From NCBI RefSeq assembly GCF_900112415.1, contig NZ_FOLV01000004.1:124001-188000 (forward strand): a DNA stretch of 64,000 nucleotides, given 5' to 3'. The number at the start of each line of letters is the position of its first letter. Position 1 is the first letter of the stretch. The notes below the pieces were generated by a model, which searched no databases, had not been told where the DNA came from, and worked only from the letters and a program-made list of their open reading frames with translations. The translations under genes and the position numbers were made by a program. The stretch is from Bacillus sp. 491mf. GTDB lineage: Bacteria > Bacillota > Bacilli > Bacillales > Bacillaceae_G. Of this stretch, positions 33,391 to 42,823 are shown one piece after another.

Positions 33391-34728
33391 ATGTTTCGAA
33401 AAATATTAATTGCCAACCGCGGTGAAATTGCTGTTCGTATTATAAAAACGTGTGAAAAACTTGGTATTCAAACTGTAGCAATTTATTCAGAAGCTGATGA
33501 ATCTGCTCTTCATGTTAAGATGGCAAGCGAAGCGCATCTTGTCGGTGGGCCTCGTGTTCAAGATAGTTATCTGAATCTTGAAAAGATTATTGGGATTGCA
33601 AAAGAAACAAAAGCAGAGGCAATTCATCCAGGTTACGGTTTGTTGTCAGAAAACACAACATTTGCAGCTCGTTGTGAAGAAGAAGGCATTGTCTTTATTG
33701 GACCTTCCAAAGATGTCATTGCAAAGATGGGAAGCAAAATTGAGTCTCGTAAGGCAATGCTAGCGGCTGAAGTTCCTATAGTGCCTGGTATTTCATCTAG
33801 CATTCCAACTGCTTTAGAAGCGAAAGAAATTGCAAGTCAAATCGGTTATCCACTTATGTTAAAAGCATCCGCTGGCGGCGGGGGCATCGGTATGCAAGTC
33901 ATTGAAACTGAACAAGCGCTCACTAAAGCGTTTGAGAGTAATCAAACACGTGCCAAGAATTTCTTCGGCAACGGAGAAATGTACATGGAAAAATTAATTA
34001 CAAATGCGCACCATATTGAAATTCAAGTGCTTGCTGATCAACAAGGGAATACGGTGTATTTGTGGGAACGTGAATGTTCGGTGCAGCGCCGTAATCAAAA
34101 GGTGATTGAAGAAGCTCCGTCTCCATTTTTAGATGAAGCAACGCGTAAAGAAATGGGAGAGGTTGCAGTGAAAGCTGCGAAAGCACTCGGTTATACGAAT
34201 GCAGGAACGATTGAATTTCTAGTTGATGATGAGAAGAATTTCTATTTCCTAGAAATGAATACGAGATTACAAGTAGAACATCCAGTTACAGAAGAGATAA
34301 CTGGTCTTGATTTAGTCGAGCAGCAACTGCGAATTGCATCAGGCAAAAGCCTTTCGTTTACACAGGATGAAGTAAAGCGTAGTGGTCATGCCATTGAAGC
34401 GCGCATTTATGCGGAAGATCCAAAAACATTCTTCCCATCACCAGGGAAAATTACCTCTCTGTCTCTTCCAACATCAGTGCGCATTGATCATTTCTTAGAA
34501 GATGGTGTAGCGATTACTCCGTTTTATGATCCGATGATTGCGAAAGTAATTGCACATGGAGAAACGCGAGAAGAAGCAATTCAAAAGCTACAAGTAGCAC
34601 TAGAGGAACTAAAAGTAGAGGGGATTAAAACAAATACGCCAATGCTTCTGCAAGTTTTAGAAGATGAAGTATTCCAAAGCGGTATTTACACAACTAGCTT
34701 TGTAACGAAGCAACTTGTGAAAAAATAA
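33391..34728 (+). CDS. Methylcrotonyl-CoA carboxylase, biotin carboxylase subunit
   Basis: ATP-dependent biotin carboxylase of 445 residues (YngH-like) that charges the biotin on the small carrier encoded next. The N-terminal MFRKILIANRGEIAVRII, the ATP-grasp KASAGGGGIGMQVI and the EMNTRLQVEHPVTE catalytic block are intact. I start at ATG 33391 after GGGGAGGG. In acetyl-CoA carboxylase the same enzyme is AccC; here operon context shows the methylcrotonyl role. Confidence 0.92.
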   Translation: MFRKILIANRGEIAVRIIKTCEKLGIQTVAIYSEADESALHVKMASEAHLVGGPRVQDSYLNLEKIIGIAKETKAEAIHPGYGLLSENTTFAARCEEEGIVFIGPSKDVIAKMGSKIESRKAMLAAEVPIVPGISSSIPTALEAKEIASQIGYPLMLKASAGGGGIGMQVIETEQALTKAFESNQTRAKNFFGNGEMYMEKLITNAHHIEIQVLADQQGNTVYLWERECSVQRRNQKVIEEAPSPFLDEATRKEMGEVAVKAAKALGYTNAGTIEFLVDDEKNFYFLEMNTRLQVEHPVTEEITGLDLVEQQLRIASGKSLSFTQDEVKRSGHAIEARIYAEDPKTFFPSPGKITSLSLPTSVRIDHFLEDGVAITPFYDPMIAKVIAHGETREEAIQKLQVALEELKVEGIKTNTPMLLQVLEDEVFQSGIYTTSFVTKQLVKK

Positions 34729-34756
34729 AGTTTACGAAATTTAAAGGGGGAAATAA

Positions 34757-34972
34757 ATGATGACAAAAGTATACGCATCGATGGCAGGAAACGTTTGGAA
34801 AATTGTAGTAGGTGTAGGAGATACAGTAGAGGAAGATCAAGATGTCGTCATTTTAGAATCTATGAAAATGGAAATTCCAATCGCTGCAGAAGAAGGTGGC
34901 ACTGTTATGAAAATTCTTGTGCAAGAAGGCGATTTTGTGAATGAGGGAGATGTATTAATAGAAATCGAATAG
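34757..34972 (+). CDS. Biotin/lipoyl carrier protein of methylcrotonyl-CoA carboxylase
   Basis: A free-standing biotin carrier domain of 71 residues (YngHB-like). The biotinylated lysine lies in LESMKMEIPI at about residue 36, with the hammerhead glycine pattern VGDTVEEDQ and EGDFVNEGDVL on each side. It lacks the usual proline-rich N-terminal half of AccB, as known for YngHB. Start at 34757 or the next codon; AAAGGGGG precedes. Confidence 0.92.
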   Translation: MMTKVYASMAGNVWKIVVGVGDTVEEDQDVVILESMKMEIPIAAEEGGTVMKILVQEGDFVNEGDVLIEIE

Positions 34973-34993
34973 TGAGAAATGGGGTGCAATCGA

Positions 34994-35905
34994 TTGAAAT
35001 TACCTTCTTTTGCTTCTATTAAAGAAGTCGGACCGCGTGATGGTTTGCAAAATGAAAAGAAAATTGTTGGTACAAAAGATAAAGTGAAATGGATTCATAT
35101 GCTAGCAGACGCAGGTCTTTCTTATATTGAAGTGTCATCTTTCGTTCACCCTAAATGGATTCCTGCTTTAGCTGATGCACAAGATGTGTTTGCTATGCTT
35201 GAGCGGAATCCACAGGTTACATATGCAGCTCTCGTTCCAAATCAAAATGGTTTGGAACGGGCGCTTCTGCAAAATGTAGATGAGGTGAACGTCTTTTTAT
35301 CTGCTAGTGAAACACATAATAAAAAAAATATAAATAAATCCATTGATGAAGCACTTTCTGTTATAGAAGAGGTAACAAAGCGATCATTATTTGCTGGAAA
35401 AATGGTTCGCGGATATGTATCGACTGTATTTGGTTGCCCATATGAGGGAGAAGTGGACGTTCATAAAGTTGATGAACTTTGTAACAAATTGTTTTCATAT
35501 GGCATTTATGAAGTATCACTTGGGGATACAATCGGAGTGGCAAATCCAGTGCAAGTAGAACGTGTACTAGAGCACCTACTCCGAAAATATGATTCTTTTA
35601 AGTTTGCGATGCATTTTCATAACACGTACGGAATGGCACTTGCTAATGTTGTAAAGTCATTAGAATGCGGCATTACAACTTTTGATAGTTCATGCGGTGG
35701 TCTTGGTGGATGTCCGTATGCACCGGGTGCGTCTGGAAATGTCGCAACAAATGACTTAGTTCATATGCTTCATAAAATGGGTGTACAAACGAACATAAAC
35801 GAAGAAAAGTTATTACAAGCAACAAAATTTATCGAAAGCAAGCTCGATATGCAGATTCCAAGTCACGTATACCGCGCTTTGCAACATAAAACAGTGAGTA
35901 GGTGA
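34994..35905 (+). CDS. Hydroxymethylglutaryl-CoA lyase
   Basis: Cleaves HMG-CoA to acetoacetate and acetyl-CoA, the last step of leucine breakdown (YngG-like, 303 residues). Motifs are KEVGPRDGLQNEKK at the N-terminus (metal and substrate binding), MHFHNTYGMA, and the catalytic cysteine region GGLGGCPYAPGASGN. The TTG at 34994 is preferred because GGGGTG lies six bases upstream; the ATG at 34979 would add five residues. Confidence 0.92.
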   Translation: MKLPSFASIKEVGPRDGLQNEKKIVGTKDKVKWIHMLADAGLSYIEVSSFVHPKWIPALADAQDVFAMLERNPQVTYAALVPNQNGLERALLQNVDEVNVFLSASETHNKKNINKSIDEALSVIEEVTKRSLFAGKMVRGYVSTVFGCPYEGEVDVHKVDELCNKLFSYGIYEVSLGDTIGVANPVQVERVLEHLLRKYDSFKFAMHFHNTYGMALANVVKSLECGITTFDSSCGGLGGCPYAPGASGNVATNDLVHMLHKMGVQTNINEEKLLQATKFIESKLDMQIPSHVYRALQHKTVSR

Positions 35906-35909
35906 TCAG

Positions 35910-36698
35910 ATGTTACAGCTGCAAAATATTTCAGTTGATTATGTAACGCCTCATATTGTGAAAATCACATTACATCGTGAAGGTAAAGCAAATGCTTTAT
36001 CACTTGCTCTTTTAGAAGAACTACAAGATACACTAAGTCGCATTAATGAAGAAAACGATATTCGTGTCGTAATGATTACAGGGGCTGGAACAAAAGCATT
36101 TTGTGCAGGTGCAGATTTAAAAGAACGTGCCAATATGAACGAAGAACAAGTGCGCGATGCGGTTGGAATGATTCGCTCTACGATGGATATGGTAGAACAA
36201 TTATCACAACCTGTTCTTGCAGTTATCAATGGAATTGCGCTTGGCGGCGGAACGGAATTAAGTCTTGCTTGTGATATTCGCATTGCTTCAGAAACAGCAA
36301 GTCTCGGTTTAACAGAAACATCCCTTGCGATTATTCCAGGAGCAGGTGGGACGCAACGTCTTCCGCGTTTAATTGGAATGGGGCGTGCAAAAGAATTAAT
36401 TTATACGGCAAGACGTATTTCGGCTGAAGAAGCAAAGGAATACGGACTTGTTGAATATGTTACTCCTGCTGAACAATTAGAAAAAAAAGCAGTTGAAATT
36501 GCTAAAAAAATTGCAGCGAACGGTCCAATTGCAGTTCGCCGTGCAAAAGAAGCGATTACAAATGGGATGCAAGTAGACTTGCAGACAGGTTTACAAATGG
36601 AAAAGCAGGCGTATGAAGGTGTTATTCATACGAAAGACCGTTTAGAAGGACTACAAGCATTTCGCGAAAAACGGAAGCCGATTTATAAGGGGGAATGA
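35910..36698 (+). CDS. Methylglutaconyl-CoA hydratase (crotonase family)
   Basis: Hydrates 3-methylglutaconyl-CoA to HMG-CoA; 262 residues, YngF-like. The oxyanion-hole block GAGTKAFCAGADLKERA and ALGGGTELSLACDIRIA, and catalytic acidic residue region LGLTETSLAIIPGAGGTQRL are typical. It follows the lyase by four bases and precedes the carboxyltransferase by two, so translation is likely coupled. The precise hydratase role rests on operon position. Confidence 0.9.
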   Translation: MLQLQNISVDYVTPHIVKITLHREGKANALSLALLEELQDTLSRINEENDIRVVMITGAGTKAFCAGADLKERANMNEEQVRDAVGMIRSTMDMVEQLSQPVLAVINGIALGGGTELSLACDIRIASETASLGLTETSLAIIPGAGGTQRLPRLIGMGRAKELIYTARRISAEEAKEYGLVEYVTPAEQLEKKAVEIAKKIAANGPIAVRRAKEAITNGMQVDLQTGLQMEKQAYEGVIHTKDRLEGLQAFREKRKPIYKGE

Positions 36699-36700
36699 AT

Positions 36701-38242
36701 ATGCTAGATCAAAAACAACAATCTCGTACATTAGAAGAGCGTGTAGAAACAATAAAACAAGGCGGTGCACCGAAATATCATGAGCAAAATGCAGCGAAAG
36801 GAAAACTATTTGTTCGTGAGCGTTTAGCGCTTTTGTTTGATAACGGTGAGTACGTCGAAGATGCATTATTTGCAAACTGTGAACAAGATGGATTGCCTGC
36901 GGATGGAGTAGTTACCGCAACTGGTAAAGTAAATGGGCGCACTGTTTGTGTAATGGCAAATGATTCTACTGTAAAGGCAGGATCATGGGGGGCTCGTACA
37001 GTAGAAAAAATTTTACGTATTCAAGAAACAGCTGAAAAATTACGTGTACCACTCTTTTATCTTGTCGATTCTGCTGGTGCACGTATTACTGATCAAGTTG
37101 AAATGTTCCCAGGTAGACGCGGGGCAGGGCGTATTTTTTATAACCAAGTGAAATTATCCGGAAAAGTACCGCAAATTTGTTTACTATTTGGCCCATCTGC
37201 TGCAGGCGGTGCATATATTCCTGCTTTCTGCGACGTTGTAATGATGGTTGAAGGAAATGCCTCTATGTATCTTGGTTCGCCTCGTATGGCTGAGATGGTT
37301 ATCGGTGAAAAAGTGACATTAGAAGAAATGGGCGGAGCACGTATGCATTGCTCTGTATCTGGTTGCGGAGATGTACTTTGCAAAACAGAGGAAGATGCCA
37401 TTTCAAAAGCACGTCAATATATTTCTTACTTCCCAAGCAACTACTTAGAAAAAGCTCCAATGACAGAACCTCAAGAACCGAAAGCATTCGAAAAAACGTT
37501 AGAACAAGTTATCCCGGAAAATCAAAATGCACCGTTTAATATGCACGATTTAATTAAACGTGTAATTGATGAGGACTCTTTCTTTGAAGTGAAAAAGCTA
37601 TTTGCACAAGAGCTTATTACTGGATTTGCACGTATGAATGGTATGCCAATTGGAATTATTGCGAATCAGCCTCGTATGAAAGGCGGCGTACTATTCCATG
37701 ACTCTGCTGATAAAGCAGCGAAATTTATTACACTTTGCGATGCTTATCATATTCCGCTTTTATTCTTAGCTGATGTACCAGGTTTTATGATTGGTACGAA
37801 GGTAGAGCGAGCTGGTATTATTCGTCACGGTGCGAAAATGATTTCCGCTATGAGTGAAGCAACTGTGCCGAAAATTTCAATCGTTGTCCGAAAAGCATAC
37901 GGTGCAGGTTTATATGCGATGGCAGGTCCTGCATTTGAACCTGATTGCTGCCTTGCTCTTCCAACGGCATCAATTGCGGTAATGGGACCAGAAGCAGCGG
38001 TAAACGCAGTGTATGCAAATAAAATTGCAGCACTACCAGAAGAAGAAAGACCAAGCTTTATCGCGCAAAAACGTGAAGAGTATAAGCAGGATATTGATAT
38101 TTATCGTCTTGCATCAGAAATGGTTATTGATGGTATTGTTCATCCAAACCAATTACGCACTGAGTTGAAGCAACGTTTTGAAATGTATATGAGTAAATAT
38201 CAAGTATTTACAGATCGTAAACATCCAGTTTATCCGGTATAA
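36701..38242 (+). CDS. Methylcrotonyl-CoA carboxylase, carboxyltransferase subunit
   Basis: Transfers the carboxyl group from biotin to 3-methylcrotonyl-CoA (YngE-like, 513 residues). The AccA/D-type blocks PLFYLVDSAGARITDQ, FGPSAAGGAYIPAFCD and GLYAMAGPAFEPDCCL are present. I use ATG 36701 because AGGGGG is seven bases upstream; the ATG at 36695 is almost on that site. It completes the operon core together with the biotin carboxylase and biotin carrier genes. Confidence 0.92.
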   Translation: MLDQKQQSRTLEERVETIKQGGAPKYHEQNAAKGKLFVRERLALLFDNGEYVEDALFANCEQDGLPADGVVTATGKVNGRTVCVMANDSTVKAGSWGARTVEKILRIQETAEKLRVPLFYLVDSAGARITDQVEMFPGRRGAGRIFYNQVKLSGKVPQICLLFGPSAAGGAYIPAFCDVVMMVEGNASMYLGSPRMAEMVIGEKVTLEEMGGARMHCSVSGCGDVLCKTEEDAISKARQYISYFPSNYLEKAPMTEPQEPKAFEKTLEQVIPENQNAPFNMHDLIKRVIDEDSFFEVKKLFAQELITGFARMNGMPIGIIANQPRMKGGVLFHDSADKAAKFITLCDAYHIPLLFLADVPGFMIGTKVERAGIIRHGAKMISAMSEATVPKISIVVRKAYGAGLYAMAGPAFEPDCCLALPTASIAVMGPEAAVNAVYANKIAALPEEERPSFIAQKREEYKQDIDIYRLASEMVIDGIVHPNQLRTELKQRFEMYMSKYQVFTDRKHPVYPV

Positions 38243-38415
38243 AAATCATAAAAACCTTTTTTTTAGATGGGTGAGAGCGTCTGGCCGTGCATAGAAGCGG
38301 TCAGATCCTTTTTCTGCTACGTGAGATATGAAAACAAAGATAGAAAACGAGTGCAGGTCATTTGTGCTTTATATAGCAGTGACTTATATGTTGAAACATC
38401 GAAATAGATTTATAC
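38241..38415 (+). repeat. Dispersed repeat family B, copy 3, inside the operon
   Basis: The element fills the gap between the carboxyltransferase gene and the acyl-CoA synthetase gene. Blocks CTGGCCGTGCATAGAAGCGG and TTTTTCTGCTACGTGAGA identify it. Its left end overlaps the stop codon region. Confidence 0.75.
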
Positions 38416-38475
38416 ATGAATGAGATTGCCCTGCCAAAGGGCTTTCTTTTTCGAAAAAATAAGGAGGGACAAATC

Positions 38476-40419
38476 GTGAAGCAAGCAGTTTGGTTTCCGG
38501 ACGAGGAATATAAAGCAAATACGCGCTTATTTCAATGGATGCAATCGCTTGGGTATGAAGATTATGAAACATTTTATGAAAAGTCTATTGAAGATCCAGC
38601 GTGGCTTTGGGAAGAAGCAGAGCGTGCGGTAGGTTATCAATGGATGCGTCCATATACAGAGGTATTAGATTTAGCAAACGGTATTCCGTTTGCCAAATGG
38701 TATTTAGATGGAACTTGTAATGTTGTAGAATCTGCGCTATCACGTTGGATTGCGGAAGATGATACGAAAACAAAGCAGGCTCTTATTTGGGAAGGTGAAA
38801 ATGGTACATCAAAATCGTTTACATATGAAGAGTTAGACACTTTGGTAAGCCGCGTTGCAAATGGTTTAAAGCATTTAGGAATTGAAAAAGGAGATCGTGT
38901 AACCATTTACATGCCAATGATTCCAGAAACAGTAGTTGCTATGCTAGCTGTTATGAAAATTGGTGCAATCATTTCTCCTATTTTCTCAGGGTTTGCTTCA
39001 GATGCAGTGATGACGCGCGTACAAGCAGCAGGAGCTAAAATGATTATTACCGCAGATGGATTTGCTCGCCGCGGTAAAACAGTTTCATTAAAAGACGAAG
39101 TAGATAAAGCATGTGAGCATTGCCCAAGTGTTGAAAAGGTCGTAATTGTTCGTCATGCAGGGAATGATTATACACCGCATGATTATGATATTTCATGGAG
39201 TGTTCTTGAAAAAGATAAACCTTTTACGCACGCAGAAGAAATGAAAAGCGATGATCCACTTATGCTTATTTATACATCTGGCACAACTGGGAAGCCGAAA
39301 GGAACGGTGCATACGCACGCAGGATTCCCGTTAAAAGCAGCATTTGATGCTGGTTTTGGTATGAATGTGAAACAAGGAGACCGTGTGTTATGGATTACGG
39401 ATATGGGCTGGATGATGGGGCCGTTTTTACTATTTGGTTCGCTTCTTAATGGTGCGACGATGGTAATATATGAAGGTGTTCCTGATTTTCCAGAACCAGA
39501 TCGTTTATGGGAAATGGTTGATCGTTATGAAGTAACGCATCTTGGCATTTCACCAACGTTAATTCGTTCATTAATGGCAAAAGGCGATTCATGGCTGGAG
39601 AAACATTCTTTGCAAAGTTTAGAAGTAATCGGTTCAACAGGTGAGCCGTGGAATCCAGATCCATGGATGTGGCTCTTTGAAACAGTTTGCAAAAAAAGAG
39701 TACCAATTTGCAACTACTCTGGTGGTACTGAGATTTCTGGTGGTATATTTGGAAACGTCCTTATTAAACCAATTGCCCCAATTAGTTTTAACGCATCGCT
39801 GCCAGGAATGGCCGCTGTTGTATTAGATGAAAATGGTTCACCAGTTCAAAATGAAGTCGGAGAATTATGTCTAGAAAAGCCGTGGGTTGGTATGACAAAA
39901 AGCTTCTGGGAAGAAGACGATCGTTATGTCAGCACATACTGGTCTCGTTTTGAAAACAAATGGGTGCATGGTGACTGGGTATTATATGATGGGGAACAAT
40001 ATATCATTACAGGGCGTTCTGATGACACGTTAAATATTGCCGGAAAGCGTATTGGACCTGCGGAGTACGAGTCTATTCTTGTAAAGCACTGTGATGTCGT
40101 CGAAGCCGGAGCAATTGGGGTTCCCGATGAATTGAAAGGCGAGGTGTGCCATTGCTTTGTTGTGTTACGTGAAGGCACTGCGTTTACACCAGAACTAAAA
40201 AAAGAGTTGCTAAGTCTAGTAAACTCTCATATTGGGAAAGCATTGTGCCCGAAAGATATTCATGTTGTCGAAGATTTACCAAAAACACGTAATTCAAAAG
40301 TAATGCGTCGCGTTATCAAAGCAGCGTTTCTAGGAAGAGAACTTGGAGATTTATCTTCACTTGTAAATCCTGAGGTTGTGCCATATATTCAAGGAATACA
40401 GTCTCAGAAACAATCGTAA
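38476..40419 (+). CDS. AMP-forming acyl-CoA synthetase
   Basis: Activates a carboxylic acid (acetate, acetoacetate or a branched short acid) to its CoA ester. 647 residues, similar in size to acetyl-CoA synthetases. The AMP-binding P-loop IYTSGTTGKPKGTVHTHAGF, the YSGGTEISGG block and the C-terminal catalytic lysine region PKTRNSKVMRRVIK are intact. The GTG at 38476 follows AAGGAGGG; an upstream ATG at 38416 has no site. It ends the leucine operon and probably supplies or recovers acyl-CoA for it, like YngI in B. subtilis. Confidence 0.87.
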   Translation: MKQAVWFPDEEYKANTRLFQWMQSLGYEDYETFYEKSIEDPAWLWEEAERAVGYQWMRPYTEVLDLANGIPFAKWYLDGTCNVVESALSRWIAEDDTKTKQALIWEGENGTSKSFTYEELDTLVSRVANGLKHLGIEKGDRVTIYMPMIPETVVAMLAVMKIGAIISPIFSGFASDAVMTRVQAAGAKMIITADGFARRGKTVSLKDEVDKACEHCPSVEKVVIVRHAGNDYTPHDYDISWSVLEKDKPFTHAEEMKSDDPLMLIYTSGTTGKPKGTVHTHAGFPLKAAFDAGFGMNVKQGDRVLWITDMGWMMGPFLLFGSLLNGATMVIYEGVPDFPEPDRLWEMVDRYEVTHLGISPTLIRSLMAKGDSWLEKHSLQSLEVIGSTGEPWNPDPWMWLFETVCKKRVPICNYSGGTEISGGIFGNVLIKPIAPISFNASLPGMAAVVLDENGSPVQNEVGELCLEKPWVGMTKSFWEEDDRYVSTYWSRFENKWVHGDWVLYDGEQYIITGRSDDTLNIAGKRIGPAEYESILVKHCDVVEAGAIGVPDELKGEVCHCFVVLREGTAFTPELKKELLSLVNSHIGKALCPKDIHVVEDLPKTRNSKVMRRVIKAAFLGRELGDLSSLVNPEVVPYIQGIQSQKQS

Positions 40420-40423
40420 GTTT

Positions 40424-40460
40424 AAAAAGCAAACTCCTAATATGAAGGAGTTTGCTTTTT
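40424..40460 (+). terminator. Terminator of the leucine catabolic operon
   Basis: AAAAAGCAAACTCC and GGAGTTTGCTTTTT form a perfect 14-bp stem. Confidence 0.95.
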
Positions 40461-40700
40461 AGTTTGTGTTTGTAAGTAATAAAAAAATTCACAAATTATA
40501 ATTTCCTTAATATAGAAAAAATAGTCGATTTATGACAAGATTAATATCGGTTATAAATATTGTTAAAGAAGGGGGTAAATGGAATTTTAACAGCGTTTTT
40601 ATGCTGGATGTAAGCTTGAGAAGATAATGTTAGAAAATTATTTTCATTAGAAATATATTTGTCTTTTTGTTGAAATAAAAAAAGTATGGAGGAAAAAAGT

Positions 40701-41441
40701 ATGGTAGCCAAACAACCTATTCTTCAAGCACAGGGACTAAAGAAACATTATGAAACAGAAGCAGGAATCATTCCTATTTTAAAAGGAATTGATACACAAA
40801 TTTATCGCGGAGAAGTGGTTAGTATTATAGGGCCTAGTGGAAGTGGAAAATCTACATTGCTTGGTTTACTAGGTTCTTTAGATAGTGCTAGCGAAGGGCA
40901 TATATTGATTGAAAAAGAAGATATTACGGCCATGTCTGAAGAAAATTTAGCAGATTTTCGTGCGAAAAAAATTGGTTTTGTTTTTCAATCCTATAATTTA
41001 GTAACAACAATGACAGCCGAGGAAAATGTAATGATGGCACTTATGTGCGCTGGGATAAAGGATCGAAAGGAAATGATACAAAAGGCAAGAGAGATGCTTG
41101 ATCTTGTTGGGATGAAAGAACGTTATCATCATTTACCGAGTCAGCTATCAGGAGGTCAGCAGCAGCGCGTTGCAATTGCCAGAGCATTAGTAAACAACCC
41201 TGCTATTGTTATTGCAGATGAACCTACTGGTAATTTAGATACGAAAACGGGACAAACAATATTGGATTTAATCTTTCAACTACGTGATCAATTCAACATG
41301 ACTTTTATTATTGCTACACATGATTCTTATGTTGCAAAACTTTCAGATCGGATTTTACAAATAGAAGATGGACTATTAATTCAAGATAACGTTAGTAAGC
41401 ATACGACTCCAAAAGAAGGTGAAACAACATCATGTTACTAA
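40701..41441 (+). CDS. MacB/SalX-type ABC transporter ATP-binding protein
   Basis: ATPase of 246 residues for an FtsX-type permease system (antimicrobial peptide or lipoprotein type). Walker A GPSGSGKST, signature LSGGQQQRVAIARA and Walker B IVIADEPTGNLD. ATG 40701 is chosen because GGAGG is eight bases upstream. It overlaps the permease gene by ten bases. No two-component genes are adjacent. Confidence 0.9.
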   Translation: MVAKQPILQAQGLKKHYETEAGIIPILKGIDTQIYRGEVVSIIGPSGSGKSTLLGLLGSLDSASEGHILIEKEDITAMSEENLADFRAKKIGFVFQSYNLVTTMTAEENVMMALMCAGIKDRKEMIQKAREMLDLVGMKERYHHLPSQLSGGQQQRVAIARALVNNPAIVIADEPTGNLDTKTGQTILDLIFQLRDQFNMTFIIATHDSYVAKLSDRILQIEDGLLIQDNVSKHTTPKEGETTSCY

Positions 41442-42823
41442 AATCAGCATTACGTAGTTTAATACGAAATCGTTTGAGAACTCTCTTTACAGTGTTCAGT
41501 ATTGTAATTGGAGTAGCTAGCTTTTTCTCAATGTCAATGTTAGTAGAATTAGTTCCTCGTTCTATTCACGAATCCTCTAAAATTCTTTTAGGAGGAGACG
41601 TAGCGATTCAATCCTATTTAAACCCTGTTAACCGTGATACATTAATCTCTTCTGTTCCTAAAGAAGAGCAAAAAGCACTTACAACCTCTTTATTAGGGCA
41701 GAGTATGGTAAAGTCTGATAAAAAAACAACAAGCTTAATAATAAAGGGAATAGAACCAAAGCAATACCCATTGTATGGAGAAACACAGTTTCCTAATGTT
41801 CGTAATTTACAAGAAAATGAAGTGCTTTTATCAAAGAGTACTGCAGATCGTTTACAAGTGAAAATCGGAGATAAAGTAGAGATTCCGAATCGTTCTACTG
41901 GAGAAATGTCTTCTTATAAGATTCTTGGTTTCGTTGAAGGTGTTCAAGAATCTTACGGCGATGCTTCTATCTTCGGAACTGCTTATTTACATTTAAATCA
42001 AGCACAAAAGCTCTTAAATGTACCGGAAAATACAATTAATGAAGCTTTAATTATATTGAATGATAAAGGTAACGTATCTGCAATTAAAAGTAAAGTACAA
42101 GAACAATTACCGCAAAGCAATGTAATCGATATTCGTGATAAAGAATTAGAAAAACAAAAAGATTTGCATATGTTACTGCCATTTCTTCAATTATTTAGCA
42201 TATTAGCCCTTGGAATCGCAGCAATCACAACTTCAAATACAATGAAAGTAATCATTGCCTCGCGCACCCATGATATCACTGTCATGAAATCGGTAGGAAT
42301 GAAAACGCGATCTATCGTACGATATTTCTTGCTAGAAGCATTCTGGCTTGCAATCCTAGGTACAATTGGTGGTATTGCAATTGGGTTATTAGCTAGTGTT
42401 TGGCTCACTTCTTATTTATCAAGTGTACTTTCACTACCTCTTACATGGGGAATGTCATGGTCTGTTGTTGGTACTGCAATCATCGTAGGATTTCTCGTGA
42501 CGCTTTTAGCATCATGGATACCAGTAAAAAGTGGAATGCGCGTGTCACCTCTTCAAATGTTACGAGATACAGAGAATACGAGTGTAAATTATTCGTTACC
42601 TTTTAGAAAAAAACTTCAACTATTTATATTAGTTTGTAGTATTCTTTCAGTTTATGTTCACAAAATAGCATTTACAGCCAATACAAATGGTAGTGTGATG
42701 TTTAAGTGGCTCCTTGCTTTTCTGCTTACAACAGGAGCTTTGTTATGTATTGTTGCTTTCGTTCGTTTGATTGGGTTTATATACACTTTATTATTCCGAA
42801 TGATTGGAGCTATGAAAAACTAG
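41432..42823 (+). CDS. FtsX-family permease, first half (ends at an in-frame TAG)
   Basis: 463 residues: an N-terminal TM, an extracellular MacB-like domain, three TM segments of a first FtsX block (IASRTHDITVMKSVGMKTRS in the loop), then two more TM segments. The frame continues without interruption beyond the TAG at 42821-42823 into the next ORF. Together the two make one ~850-residue, two-FtsX-domain permease as seen in related transporters. The split is therefore either a nonsense mutation or a true gene fission. Confidence 0.8.
   Translation: MLLKSALRSLIRNRLRTLFTVFSIVIGVASFFSMSMLVELVPRSIHESSKILLGGDVAIQSYLNPVNRDTLISSVPKEEQKALTTSLLGQSMVKSDKKTTSLIIKGIEPKQYPLYGETQFPNVRNLQENEVLLSKSTADRLQVKIGDKVEIPNRSTGEMSSYKILGFVEGVQESYGDASIFGTAYLHLNQAQKLLNVPENTINEALIILNDKGNVSAIKSKVQEQLPQSNVIDIRDKELEKQKDLHMLLPFLQLFSILALGIAAITTSNTMKVIIASRTHDITVMKSVGMKTRSIVRYFLLEAFWLAILGTIGGIAIGLLASVWLTSYLSSVLSLPLTWGMSWSVVGTAIIVGFLVTLLASWIPVKSGMRVSPLQMLRDTENTSVNYSLPFRKKLQLFILVCSILSVYVHKIAFTANTNGSVMFKWLLAFLLTTGALLCIVAFVRLIGFIYTLLFRMIGAMKN

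Noticed and set aside
36651-38054. Several minus-strand ORFs opposite the leucine operon
   Set aside because: All lie wholly opposite well-supported genes and show no family motifs.
40632-40644. GAAAATTATTTTC as a Fur box upstream of the ABC transporter
   Set aside because: It is palindromic but does not match the Fur core GATAATNATTATC well, and the genes are not iron genes.
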